Assembly (NCBI GenBank): GCA_900315395.1
Contig: OMZC01000037.1
Span: 1 to 51,398 of the forward strand
Length of the DNA stretch: 51,398 bases
Origin: an uncultured Gammaproteobacteria bacterium
GTDB lineage: Bacteria; Pseudomonadota; Gammaproteobacteria; Enterobacterales; Succinivibrionaceae
Reading direction: 5' to 3'
The translations under genes and the position numbers were made by a program. The notes under the pieces are model-generated. The model saw only the letters and a program-made list of their open reading frames with translations, made no database searches and had not been told where the DNA came from. This document shows, piece after piece, positions 16,485-24,211 of this stretch; positions within the stretch are counted from its first letter, which is position 1, and each line of letters starts with the position of its first letter.

Positions 16485-17021
16485 ATGAAAAAAAGATACT
16501 TTAACTGTCGAGAATTAGTAGTAATAGGCGTATTTGCAGCCTCTGTAAAAGTAGTGACCATGATCATTGCTCTAGCAGGTGGTGGTCTAAATCCTGTCTC
16601 ACTAATTCTAAAGAATCTGGTTTTTACAACACTTATGGTTGTTCTTTTGTACAAAGTAAGAAAAACAGGTGCTTTAACTCTGTTTTCCTTAGTAAGTGCA
16701 CTCATAAGTTTTGTACTGCTAGGTGGTGGTATTACCTCTATTCCTTCAAGTTTGCTCTCAGCTATGTTAACCGAGCTGTGCGTGATTTTAACTGGTGGAT
16801 GTAAGAGAAGTTACGCTCCTGTAGTGGGAGCCTTTTTCTACGATCTTATCTCAAAGACTGCTTCACTGCGTGTCAGCTACATCATGGTACGTGAAACACC
16901 TGGTGTAATTTTTATGGTCGTAGGTATTGTAGCTATTGGCTATATAGGTTCACTTTTAGGTTTAGGTACAGGTGTGTACTGCGCAAGAGAATTAAAACAT
17001 GCTGGCATCATTAACCGTTAA
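16485..17021 (+). CDS. ECF transporter S component, MptD/Trep_Strep type
   Basis: A 178-residue integral membrane protein with five to six hydrophobic segments, Gly-rich turns (ALAGGGLNPVS, LLGGGITSIPSS), a basic start and RVSYIMVRETPG. This matches the MptD-like family of ECF substrate-binding subunits, which capture the ligand in the inner membrane without a periplasmic binding protein. The T and ATPase genes follow directly, so this is a dedicated transporter. The heme-locus context suggests heme or a tetrapyrrole as ligand. No strong ribosome site is visible, and the start lies just after a stable hairpin. Confidence 0.75.
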   Translation: MKKRYFNCRELVVIGVFAASVKVVTMIIALAGGGLNPVSLILKNLVFTTLMVVLLYKVRKTGALTLFSLVSALISFVLLGGGITSIPSSLLSAMLTELCVILTGGCKRSYAPVVGAFFYDLISKTASLRVSYIMVRETPGVIFMVVGIVAIGYIGSLLGLGTGVYCARELKHAGIINR

Positions 17022-17772
17022 TAATTCCGTTTTATATAAGTACAACGTCAAAAGCAAAATGCTTTTGTCGGTGTTTTGCTCAATCTGCGCTTTGTTTATG
17101 ACAAAGTTTGAGCCTTTATTTTTAATGTTTGTAGTAACTTTAAGCTATGCCTTATTGATGCAACGCTACAGGATCTTATTTGTAAGCTACATGTTCATGA
17201 CGGTGGTCATGATAATTTCACTTACCTGCGTCAATATCATTGCTATCTACATTCCAATGGTAAAAGACAGTGCTGATTTTACAAAATTGGCAGTGCCTTT
17301 TATGCGTGGTGCCTGCGTGATGAATGTGGTGATGCCACTTACTCTTACCATTAGAATGCAGAATCTTTTGACTACCTTACAGAATCTGCACTTGCCTTTC
17401 ATGATTTATTTGCCAGGGGCTGTGATGATCCGCTTTGTGCCTACCTTTATCAATGACATCAAGCAGGTCTTTGAGGCCATGAAGATACGTGGCTTTGAAT
17501 TTTCAGTTAAGAATATTCTAAAGCATCCATTGTTACTCATAAGACTTAGCTTCTCTCCATTAGTCTTTATGTCTTTACGCTCATCTGAGGATCTTGGAAT
17601 AGCCTGTGAGTTAAAGGGAATTGGTCAGAACAAACACTGCAATATGAAAAATCAGTGTCTGCATCGACGTGATTACTCACTTATTGCTCTAGCTGTAATC
17701 GTCTGTGCTGTAAGTTTGTATCTTGAGTATGCATGTGGAGGTTCATTTATTAACAAGGCAGGACATCCATGA
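16999..17772 (+). CDS. ECF transporter T component (EcfT/CbiQ family)
   Basis: The 257-residue membrane protein has hydrophobic helices in its first 130 residues, then a cytoplasmic coupling region with FEAMKIRGFEFS and the final helix. EcfT proteins carry two short Ala-Arg-Gly-like coupling motifs that contact the ATPases; MKIRGFE fits the first. The start overlaps the end of the S gene by 23 nt, and the stop overlaps the next ATG (ATGA), showing tight translational coupling of the S-T-A set. Confidence 0.8.
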   Translation: MLASLTVNNSVLYKYNVKSKMLLSVFCSICALFMTKFEPLFLMFVVTLSYALLMQRYRILFVSYMFMTVVMIISLTCVNIIAIYIPMVKDSADFTKLAVPFMRGACVMNVVMPLTLTIRMQNLLTTLQNLHLPFMIYLPGAVMIRFVPTFINDIKQVFEAMKIRGFEFSVKNILKHPLLLIRLSFSPLVFMSLRSSEDLGIACELKGIGQNKHCNMKNQCLHRRDYSLIALAVIVCAVSLYLEYACGGSFINKAGHP

Positions 17773-19175
17773 TTGAATTAAAACATGTAAGTTATGCTTA
17801 TGCTGATGAAACCAAATCTAATTTAAAAGATATCTCAATTACTGCTAAAGACGGTGAAATTACCTTATGTACAGGTGTATCAGGTTGCGGTAAATCTACT
17901 TTATTAAGAGTAGTAAACAGTCTGTGTCCAAATTACTACGGTGGTACTTTAGAAGGTGAGATCCTCATTGATGGTATCAACATCGTAGGTGAAGAGTTAG
18001 CTTATGTAAGTACTTTAGTAGGTACTCTGTTTCAGGATCCTGAGCGTCAGTTCTTTGCTTTAAATGTTGAAGACGAAATTGCCTTTGCACTTGAATGGAA
18101 AGGACTTACCAAAGCTCAGATTATTGAGCGCGTAAATTCTGTAATTGAGATGTTCTCACTTGAGGAGATTAGAAATCAGGCCATTGACTCTTTATCAGAA
18201 GGTCAAAAGCAAAAGGTAGGTTTAGCTACAGTTGTAGCTATGCAGGTAAAGAACATTATCCTCGATGAACCTACAGCTAATCTTGACCCAGAGTCAACTG
18301 AAGAGCTCGCTAAGATCCTCAATCGATTAAAGCAGGATAACTACTGCATCATGGTAGTAGATCACCGTCTTTATTACCTAAAAGGCTATGCTGACAAAGT
18401 TTATATCCTAGAGCAGGGCAGTGTAGTTGAAGAAGGTGACTTTAGCGTGATCTCAAATGAGATCATCAAAAAGTATGGTCTAAGAAAAACTGTAGTTAAC
18501 GATCGCCGTGAGAGCTTGAAGCGTCTTGAGTTTTCTGATGTTGAAAATTCTGATGATTGTATCGCTCAATGTAGAGAGCTCTCTTTTAAATACAAAAATG
18601 GCAAAGAGATCTTTAAAAACTTAAATGTAGCTTTCCCATTAGGCTTTCATGTCCTTTTAGGTCGCAACGGTATAGGTAAAACAACCTTATCAAGACTTGT
18701 CTTTGGTTTAGAAAAACCAACTAATGGCAAAGTAATATTTACAGATGATTCTGTAAAACATCCTTTATCTTATGGCTCTATTGTCTTGCAGAACACAGAT
18801 TATCAGTTAAACATGAGTTCTGTTCACAATGAGCTTAAATCCTGTTTCGAGCTTTCAGGTAAAAAGTGCACCAATGAGAGTATTAAAGAAGTTCTAAAGG
18901 AACTCTCTTTAGAGAACTTTGAATACCGTCATCCTCAATCCCTGTCAGGTGGTCAAAAGCAGCGTTTAGTCATCGGTTGTGCCTTGTGCAAAAATCCTAA
19001 GATTTTAGTGTTAGATGAGCCAACCTCAGGCTTAGATGGTGAAAATATGCGAAAAATTAAGCAGATCCTGCTTAATTTCTCCAAAAAAGGTCACTGTGTC
19101 GTCGTCATTACACATGATCTTGAGTTGATCGATGAAGACTACTTTGATGCAATTGAAATCAGGAACCAAGACTAG
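17769..19175 (+). CDS. ECF transporter ATPase, two fused nucleotide-binding domains
   Basis: This 468-residue protein is two ABC ATPase domains in one chain. Domain 1 has Walker A GVSGCGKSTL (about residues 38-47), signature LSEGQKQKV and Walker B ILDEPTANLDP. Domain 2 has Walker A GRNGIGKTTL, signature LSGGQKQRL and Walker B LVLDEPTSGLDG. It corresponds to EcfA and EcfA' fused and would power the S-T pair. The four-base overlap with the T gene supports one complex. Both sites look intact. Confidence 0.88.
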   Translation: MIELKHVSYAYADETKSNLKDISITAKDGEITLCTGVSGCGKSTLLRVVNSLCPNYYGGTLEGEILIDGINIVGEELAYVSTLVGTLFQDPERQFFALNVEDEIAFALEWKGLTKAQIIERVNSVIEMFSLEEIRNQAIDSLSEGQKQKVGLATVVAMQVKNIILDEPTANLDPESTEELAKILNRLKQDNYCIMVVDHRLYYLKGYADKVYILEQGSVVEEGDFSVISNEIIKKYGLRKTVVNDRRESLKRLEFSDVENSDDCIAQCRELSFKYKNGKEIFKNLNVAFPLGFHVLLGRNGIGKTTLSRLVFGLEKPTNGKVIFTDDSVKHPLSYGSIVLQNTDYQLNMSSVHNELKSCFELSGKKCTNESIKEVLKELSLENFEYRHPQSLSGGQKQRLVIGCALCKNPKILVLDEPTSGLDGENMRKIKQILLNFSKKGHCVVVITHDLELIDEDYFDAIEIRNQD

Positions 19176-19196
19176 TTAAAACAAGGCCAGTTAAAA

Positions 19197-19227
19197 CCAG
19201 AATAAATTAAACCCAGAATAAATTAAA
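19197..19227 (+). repeat. Two 15-bp direct repeats between the ECF ATPase and hutX
   Basis: CCAGAATAAATTAAA occurs at 19197-19211 and 19213-19227, with a period of 16. It lies within a 71-nt AT-rich gap whose other parts (CAGTTAAAA) look like decayed copies. Confidence 0.8.
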
Positions 19228-19246
19228 CCAAGAGTGAGATAAACAA

Positions 19247-19744
19247 ATGAATGATTTAAAAAATAAGATTGAAGAGATCCTATCCTCAGGTAAGTGCATG
19301 GGCCTTATGATGCTTAAAAATGCCTTAAACACCACTGAACTTGAAGTTTTACAAAATCTTAATCAGAAAGATACTTTGATTTTAGATAATAGCGTCTTTG
19401 ATAAGGTCTGGGAGTTTTTAACTGGATTTAAAAAGTTGACCTTATTTTTAGAAAAAGCAGGCAATATCTTTGAAATTGATACCAAGATAGGTCCTGGCAA
19501 AGAGGGCATGGGCTATTTCAATCTCTTTGAAAAAGGCTGTCTAAACGGACATTTAGTAAAAGAGTCTGTAACTTACATAGGTCTTTTAAAACTGCCTTTT
19601 ATGCACCTGACCTCTTATCAAATCGTCTTTTTAGGAAAAGATGGAAACTCTATTTTCTCACTCTATTTAGGTCGTGAGAATCATAAGCATGACGAGGCTG
19701 AAGTTGAGCGTTTCATGTCTTTTATCCTAGAAAATCAAAAGTAA
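19247..19744 (+). CDS. hutX: HutX/ChuX family heme-carrier protein
   Basis: A 165-residue cytoplasmic protein of the HutX/ChuX fold. Recognisable features are the N-terminal helix followed by the half-barrel, FEIDTKIGPGKEGMGYFNLF, and the C-terminal segment YQIVFLGKDGNSIFSLYLGRENH, which parallels the FFNRDGEAMFKIYVGRD block of ChuX. ChuX and HutX bind heme in the cytoplasm and hand it on for storage or degradation. Its place after an importer and within a hutW locus agrees with that. Identity to characterised members is probably modest. Confidence 0.75.
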   Translation: MNDLKNKIEEILSSGKCMGLMMLKNALNTTELEVLQNLNQKDTLILDNSVFDKVWEFLTGFKKLTLFLEKAGNIFEIDTKIGPGKEGMGYFNLFEKGCLNGHLVKESVTYIGLLKLPFMHLTSYQIVFLGKDGNSIFSLYLGRENHKHDEAEVERFMSFILENQK

Positions 19745-19796
19745 TAAAAGCTTTTTAAAAGGCTTATCCACCAAATTTAGAATGTAAAGGCAAAAT

Positions 19797-20312
19797 ATGA
19801 ATACCCAAATTGTTGTAAGTTCAGTTACCGGTAATACTTTAAAGGTAGCAAAAGCTATCTTTGAGAATTTAGTAAATTCAAACAAGGTGGATAAATGCAC
19901 CTTAGTTAAGGTTGATGATTATAAAAACTCTGATGACTACGAGAATGTCTTAGTAGGCTTTTGGTTAGATTCAGGTCATGCTGACATCAAAGCTTTAGAG
20001 GTGATTAAATCTTTAAAAGACAAGAATGTCGGTATCTTTGGCACATTAGGTGGCAGACCTGATTCTAAAGGTGCTTTTGAGGTGATGCAAAAGACCTGTG
20101 AGAGTCTTGATAAAAGCAATGTCCTGTTAGGCAATATGTTCATTCAGGGTAAGGTTAGCGCTGAGGTGCTAGAGAAAATGTATATAGCTTTTCCTCATTT
20201 AAAGAATGATGAGAATCATCAAAAAAGAATTAAAGAAGCTTCAACTCATCCTGATACCACTGATCTTGAGATGGCAGCAATGACCGCTAGAAGATGGATT
20301 GAACAGAATTAA
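19797..20312 (+). CDS. Flavodoxin-like protein, candidate electron donor (HmuF-like)
   Basis: The 171-residue protein begins like a flavodoxin, IVVSSVTGNTLKVAKAIFENL, where the TGNT loop would hold the FMN phosphate. It continues with VLVGFWLDSGHADIKA and FGTLGGRPDSKGA. Flavodoxins supply electrons to radical SAM enzymes. A flavodoxin-superfamily protein of the Fusobacterium heme locus (HmuF) has been reported to act in heme trafficking and anaerobilin reduction. This gene, 52 nt after hutX, could do the same; the specific role is inferred from position. AAAGG precedes the ATG. Confidence 0.72.
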   Translation: MNTQIVVSSVTGNTLKVAKAIFENLVNSNKVDKCTLVKVDDYKNSDDYENVLVGFWLDSGHADIKALEVIKSLKDKNVGIFGTLGGRPDSKGAFEVMQKTCESLDKSNVLLGNMFIQGKVSAEVLEKMYIAFPHLKNDENHQKRIKEASTHPDTTDLEMAAMTARRWIEQN

Positions 20313-20341
20313 CAATTAAAGCAAAGATATAAATAATCAAA

Positions 20342-20944
20342 ATGAATTTAGAAAAACTCTATAACCTCTCAGGTCCATGTGGACTTGTGATTGTTCTAAT
20401 CGGTATTGTCGCTATCTATATCAGTATTAGAAACTATCTTTATACTAGCTTTGCTTGGAAGAGCTTTAAAAAGACCTTTGTAAACACTTCAACCAATGAA
20501 GAAAAGTGCTTAAAAGACTATCATGGTGGTAATCCCTTTTTGAATATCATCTATGCGATGGTAACTACCCATCAGCAGCATTCTGATGATTTAAGAGCAG
20601 AGGTAGTCTATCTTTTTAATAAGAACTTCCGCTCTGTAACTAACGGCTTAATTGTCCTAAAGCTAATTACCGTAATTTCACCTTTATTAGGTCTGTTAGG
20701 TACGGTTTTAGGAATGCTTACCATCTTTGAAGAGATCTCCAAACTCTCAAATCAGGATCCGCAATTATTAGCCTTAGGTATCTGGCAGGCTTTAATTACA
20801 ACGGTAATGGGACTGTGTGTAGCTATTCCTACTCTAGTTATGTTCTACCTTCTGTCGATGCGCATGAAGATCTTTTTAATGGAGACCATTGAGCATACTT
20901 ATCAGGCTATTAGCTCCTTTAACAAAGTAGAAAGAGCAAATTAG
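20342..20944 (+). CDS. exbB: ExbB/TolQ-type proton channel subunit
   Basis: The 200-residue inner-membrane protein has an N-terminal helix (about 13-30), a cytoplasmic middle, and the two-helix core with ISPLLGLLGTVLGMLTIFEEI and ALITTVMGLCVAIPTLVMFY that defines the MotA/TolQ/ExbB family. With ExbD it forms the proton channel that energises TonB. It is the first gene of an exbB-exbD-tonB trio directly after the heme genes, so the motor is probably dedicated to the nearby receptor. Confidence 0.9.
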   Translation: MNLEKLYNLSGPCGLVIVLIGIVAIYISIRNYLYTSFAWKSFKKTFVNTSTNEEKCLKDYHGGNPFLNIIYAMVTTHQQHSDDLRAEVVYLFNKNFRSVTNGLIVLKLITVISPLLGLLGTVLGMLTIFEEISKLSNQDPQLLALGIWQALITTVMGLCVAIPTLVMFYLLSMRMKIFLMETIEHTYQAISSFNKVERAN

Positions 20945-20966
20945 GCTTTAGGACAAAGGCAAAGAG

Positions 20967-21494
20967 ATGAAACTTGATAAAGACATCAACCTGATTTCAG
21001 ATGATGCGCATATCGATCTGACACCTTTAATCGATGTCATCTTTATGTTGCTCATCTTTTTTATCTTGACCATGAGCTTTTCTCAGACAGCTTTAAAGAT
21101 CACGCTGCCTCAAAGTCAGTACTCAGAAAAGATTAGAGAGAACAATCTAATCAGCATAACTGTAACTACTGAGGGTAAATACCTTATCAAGAAAGATGAG
21201 GTAACACTTGATAAGCTTGCCTTAATGCTAGATGAGAATAAAGAGGCTCAATTGAACATTGCAGCTGACGCTAATTGCCCATTTCAGGCTTTTTTAGATC
21301 TTGTGGATCTGGCTAAAAGCAAAAGAGAGGGGAAGTTTATCTTAGCTACAAATAACAAAGCTACAAATAACAAAGCTACAAATAACAAGTCTATAAATAA
21401 CAAGTCTATAAATAACAAAGAAGATGGCATGAAAAGTAATGCCAATGTTGAGAGTATGAATAATCCTGCTCCCACTGCAAAAGATAAAGAATAA
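20967..21494 (+). CDS. exbD: ExbD-type proton channel subunit with a repetitive tail
   Basis: Residues 1-140 are typical ExbD: a short cytoplasmic start, one membrane helix with the essential Asp (HIDLTPLIDVIFMLLIFFIL) and a periplasmic domain. The C-terminal end is unusual. From about residue 127 it consists of five tandem five-residue units (three ATNNK, two SINNK) and a polar tail, all coded by 15-bp repeats. At 175 residues it is about 35 longer than typical ExbD. The repeats are in frame and leave the core intact. Confidence 0.9.
   Translation: MKLDKDINLISDDAHIDLTPLIDVIFMLLIFFILTMSFSQTALKITLPQSQYSEKIRENNLISITVTTEGKYLIKKDEVTLDKLALMLDENKEAQLNIAADANCPFQAFLDLVDLAKSKREGKFILATNNKATNNKATNNKSINNKSINNKEDGMKSNANVESMNNPAPTAKDKE
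21345..21419 (+). repeat. Five in-frame 15-bp tandem repeats within exbD
   Basis: The unit GCTACAAATAACAAA at 21345, 21360 and 21375 is followed by the variant TCTATAAATAACAAG at 21390 and 21405. Each unit adds five residues, so copy-number change would keep the frame. Confidence 0.95.
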
Positions 21495-21511
21495 AGCACG
21501 TTTAACACAAG

Positions 21512-22312
21512 ATGAACCTTTACGATAAGTACGAGCAAAAAGCTAATAGAGCTTCTTTTCTAATCACACTCTTAGTGTTGATAGTGCTTTTGTCTGTCTT
21601 TGAATTTAATACCTCGGTTGAAGTTGAGGCTCAAGTTGAACCACAAGCTGCATATGCTGTGACGGTTATGGACTCTAATGTAGTCTTAAAAGAGCCTAAG
21701 GTTGTAGAAGAAATTAAAACAGAAGAACGTGTAAACCCTGTAAATGAGCATGTAAAAGACGATTTTCAAAGTGAAGAGAAAATCGAGACCAAGGTAAAAG
21801 AAGATAAGAAGGTAGACAAAAAGGTAGAAAAGAAAGTAGAGAAAAAAGTAAAAACTAAAAATGAGAAGAAAATTGTTAAAAACAAAGAGAAAGTAGCTAA
21901 AAAAGAGATAAAAATAGCTAAAAATACAGAAAAATTGGCAAAACAAGGCGAAAATCTTAATTCTACTAATAACAGCGAGAATGAAAGCAAAGCCAAAATT
22001 GCCTATGAAAGAGAACAGGCAAAAATCTCTTACAAGAATGCCTTTAATTCTCTGTTAGCTTTTTTGTCTTCAAAAAAGCAGTATCCGCTTAAAGCTAAAA
22101 AGTTAAACCAAGAAGGGGAGTGTGTCATTGTTTTTAATGTAGATAAATTTGGAAAAGTTGTATCAGCTTCGCTTAAAAAGTCATCTGAATATCCACTGTT
22201 AGACAGAGAGTGTAACTCTCTTGCTTCAAAAGCAGTAGGCTTTGACAGCAAAGTTTTAGGCAAAGAGCTTAATGTTTCTGTGCCAGTTAAATTTTCTTTA
22301 ACTTCAAGATAA
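21512..22312 (+). CDS. tonB: TonB energy transducer with a charged linker
   Basis: The 266-residue protein has an N-terminal membrane helix (about residues 14-30), a long periplasmic linker, and a C-terminal TonB domain with YPLKAKKLNQEGECVIVFNVD and GKVVSASLKKSSEYPLLD. Instead of the usual Pro-rich linker, residues about 62-165 are a Lys/Glu repeat (VEKKVEKKVKTK) with few prolines, likely a long charged helix. It ends the exbB-exbD-tonB trio, 17 nt after exbD. A terminator follows. Confidence 0.85.
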   Translation: MNLYDKYEQKANRASFLITLLVLIVLLSVFEFNTSVEVEAQVEPQAAYAVTVMDSNVVLKEPKVVEEIKTEERVNPVNEHVKDDFQSEEKIETKVKEDKKVDKKVEKKVEKKVKTKNEKKIVKNKEKVAKKEIKIAKNTEKLAKQGENLNSTNNSENESKAKIAYEREQAKISYKNAFNSLLAFLSSKKQYPLKAKKLNQEGECVIVFNVDKFGKVVSASLKKSSEYPLLDRECNSLASKAVGFDSKVLGKELNVSVPVKFSLTSR

Positions 22313-22344
22313 TTCAAATTCACTTTTTTATTATCATAATCCTA

Positions 22345-22394
22345 CCTCTGTAAAGCTTGAGCCCTCTATGCCAAGTCTTTACAGAGGCTTTTTA
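22345..22394 (+). terminator. Terminator of the heme/TonB locus
   Basis: CCTCTGTAAAG pairs perfectly (11 bp) with CTTTACAGAGG over a 21-nt loop and runs into CTTTTTA. It closes the ten-gene block. Confidence 0.7.
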
Positions 22395-22509
22395 TAATCG
22401 CAAATCATCACCATCTAAAGATGAGCTCAACAAACAATAATCTGTGAATAATATAGAGTTAAATCCTCTGTAATTTGGTAAAATCTAGTCACAATTTATA
22501 GAGGGCAGT

Positions 22510-23322
22510 ATGGCAGAAGATTTTAAAAAACAAGGAATGCACAATGGCTTTGAAACTCTGGTTAAAGCTATTGAAGAACTAGCAGGCAACAAGGTTGATC
22601 TTTCCGATATAAAAGAGAAAGATGATGTTGCTAAATTAAGAGCTATGGATGCTAGAAGTGCTAGTTTAGAGCTTGCAAAAGAACGTCTTGAAAATCATAA
22701 AACCTTTGTAAATAGTATCTATGAGAGCAAGAAGGTCTTACCTAACAATACCTTTGAAAAAGCTCTACTAGATGATATGAATCGCGAAGCTTTCAATACT
22801 GCCAAAGCTTTTTGCTCTATGGCCTTTTTATCAGGTCAGTTTTCAGCTGCTCCTGCTTTATTACTGTTACAGGGCGCTGCAGGTACTGGCAAAACCTATA
22901 TTTGTAATTGTGTTGCCAACGAAGTTTTAAACAAAATCTGGAAAGAAGTTGAAATTTGCGATTACAACCAAATCAAAAAAGCTAAAGTGCCAAGTCAGGC
23001 TGACACAAGCTATGATATTGATGCAAAGAATAAGGCATGGCAACGCTTTGTAACAGTTGATCTGTTAATACTAGATGGTCTTTGCAAAAATAATGAAGCT
23101 CTGACAGCTTATGATAAACAGCTGTTACCAGAGTTATTAAGAGCAAGAAGAGCAAATAACCTGCCTATGGTAATTACTACTCCTTTGCAGCCTACCATGA
23201 TGCATAATCACTTAGGTGATGAGTGTTTTGAGTCTTTAAAAGACTATTCTGTAATGACCTCTGCCTTATTCGGTCCTAGCAGAAGACAACCAATCTTATT
23301 TGGTGGAGCAAGATTAAATTGA
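22510..23322 (+). CDS. DnaC/IstB-like AAA+ ATPase, putative helicase loader
   Basis: A 270-residue protein. The N-terminal 60 residues are helical; the ATPase domain has Walker A GAAGTGKT (122-129) and a Walker B-like VDLLILDGL (183-191). It resembles DnaC in the segment from NTFEKALLDDMNREAF onward and in VDLLILD against VDLLVID. The usual Glu after the Walker B Asp is Gly190, so hydrolysis may be impaired. DnaC-type proteins load the DnaB helicase; this is a similarity call only. Its stop overlaps the TTG start of ruvX, so the two genes are translationally coupled. Confidence 0.65.
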   Translation: MAEDFKKQGMHNGFETLVKAIEELAGNKVDLSDIKEKDDVAKLRAMDARSASLELAKERLENHKTFVNSIYESKKVLPNNTFEKALLDDMNREAFNTAKAFCSMAFLSGQFSAAPALLLLQGAAGTGKTYICNCVANEVLNKIWKEVEICDYNQIKKAKVPSQADTSYDIDAKNKAWQRFVTVDLLILDGLCKNNEALTAYDKQLLPELLRARRANNLPMVITTPLQPTMMHNHLGDECFESLKDYSVMTSALFGPSRRQPILFGGARLN

Positions 23323-23735
23323 GTACCATTATCTGTTTTGACTTTGGCACCTCACATATTGGTGTAGCCACAGGAAACACTGTAACTAAAACCTGTACCC
23401 CACAAAAGGCAATACCGGCTAAAGACGGTATTCCTAATGAGGTAGCCTTAAAAAAACTAATCTTAGACTGGCGTCCATCTCTGTTTGTAGTAGGTCTTCC
23501 ACTGAATATGGATGGTACAGAACAGTTGATGACTAAAAGAGCCAGAAAATTTGGCAACAGACTTTCTCAGAACTTTAAAATTCAGGTTGCTTTTGTCGAT
23601 GAACGTCTAACCTCAGCTCAGGCTAAAGATGAGATCTTCAGTCAGGGCGGATTTAGAGCTTTAGCTAAAGACAAAGGGGCAATTGATTGTCTGTCAGCTG
23701 TAGCTATTCTTGAGCAGTATTTTTCTGAACAGTAG
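23319..23735 (+). CDS. ruvX: RuvX/YqgF family pre-16S rRNA nuclease
   Basis: The 138-residue RNase H-fold protein shows FDFGTSHIGVATGN (catalytic Asp8), VVGLPLNMDGTE, FVDERLTSAQAKD and the closing AIDCLSAVAILEQYF, all family marks. YqgF matures the 5' end of 16S rRNA and was first proposed as a Holliday-junction resolvase. It starts at TTG 23319, overlapping the previous stop by 4 nt; GGAG (23304-23307) is the ribosome site. Directly after its TAG comes an 85-nt run of 15-bp repeats that looks like its own last codons repeated. Confidence 0.88.
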   Translation: MSTIICFDFGTSHIGVATGNTVTKTCTPQKAIPAKDGIPNEVALKKLILDWRPSLFVVGLPLNMDGTEQLMTKRARKFGNRLSQNFKIQVAFVDERLTSAQAKDEIFSQGGFRALAKDKGAIDCLSAVAILEQYFSEQ

Positions 23736-23820
23736 TTTTCAGAGTAGCAATTTTCAGATCTGCAATGTTCAGAGCAGTAATGTTCAGAGTCTTATTTTTT
23801 AGAGTCTCAATTTTTAGAAA
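23736..23820 (+). repeat. Degenerate 15-bp tandem repeat filling the ruvX-yqcC gap
   Basis: About 5.6 units of the form TTTTCAGAGTAGCAA start at 23736, 23751, 23766, 23781, 23796 and 23811. In the ruvX frame they read mostly as F/C-S-E-Q-like residues with stops, like the FSEQ end of ruvX. Confidence 0.8.
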
Positions 23821-24156
23821 ATGAATAAGCTTAATAAAAAAGAACAGGTTGTTCTTTCATTATCAAATATTCAAAAAGAACTTAATAAATTAGGTCTATG
23901 GTCTGATGGTAAGAATAGACCTGAAGACAGTGCTTTTAACACTAATACTCCTTTTTTCATGGATACCATGGAATTTCATCAGTGGCTTGAATTTGTACTG
24001 TTTCCTAGAATGATGGAAATTGTAAATTCTGACACTCCGCTACCTCAAAAAGTGCTCATTCACACATATGCGCAAGAAATATATAGAGGCAGGTGGCAAG
24101 AATACAAAGATCTTATAAAAACCTTGATAGAGTTTGATAAGATTTTCGAACTGTAA
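23821..24156 (+). CDS. yqcC: YqcC family protein (DUF446)
   Basis: The 111-residue protein contains the family block FNTNTPFFMDTMEFHQWLEFVLFPRM, close to E. coli YqcC (FNSTQPFFMDTMEPLEWLQWVLIPRM), and ends acidic. Its function is not established; in E. coli it neighbours the tRNA pseudouridine synthase gene truC. The ATG directly follows the 15-bp repeat run and has no good ribosome site, since the repeats fill the upstream space. Confidence 0.85.
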   Translation: MNKLNKKEQVVLSLSNIQKELNKLGLWSDGKNRPEDSAFNTNTPFFMDTMEFHQWLEFVLFPRMMEIVNSDTPLPQKVLIHTYAQEIYRGRWQEYKDLIKTLIEFDKIFEL

Positions 24157-24211
24157 GGCATATAAAATGCTTGTTACAGTAAAAATATAGTGATTTACGG
24201 AATTTTGACAC

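Noticed and set aside
16485-19175. Reading the ECF transporter as an independent vitamin importer unrelated to heme
   Set aside because: Not excluded, but the genes lie between the receptor and hutX, in the same direction and closely spaced, which favours a shared function.
21686-21996. Minus-strand hydrophobic reading frames opposite tonB
   Set aside because: They are the complement of the Lys/Glu-rich linker (AAA/GAA codons read as TTT/TTC), without ribosome sites; tonB on the plus strand is the real gene.
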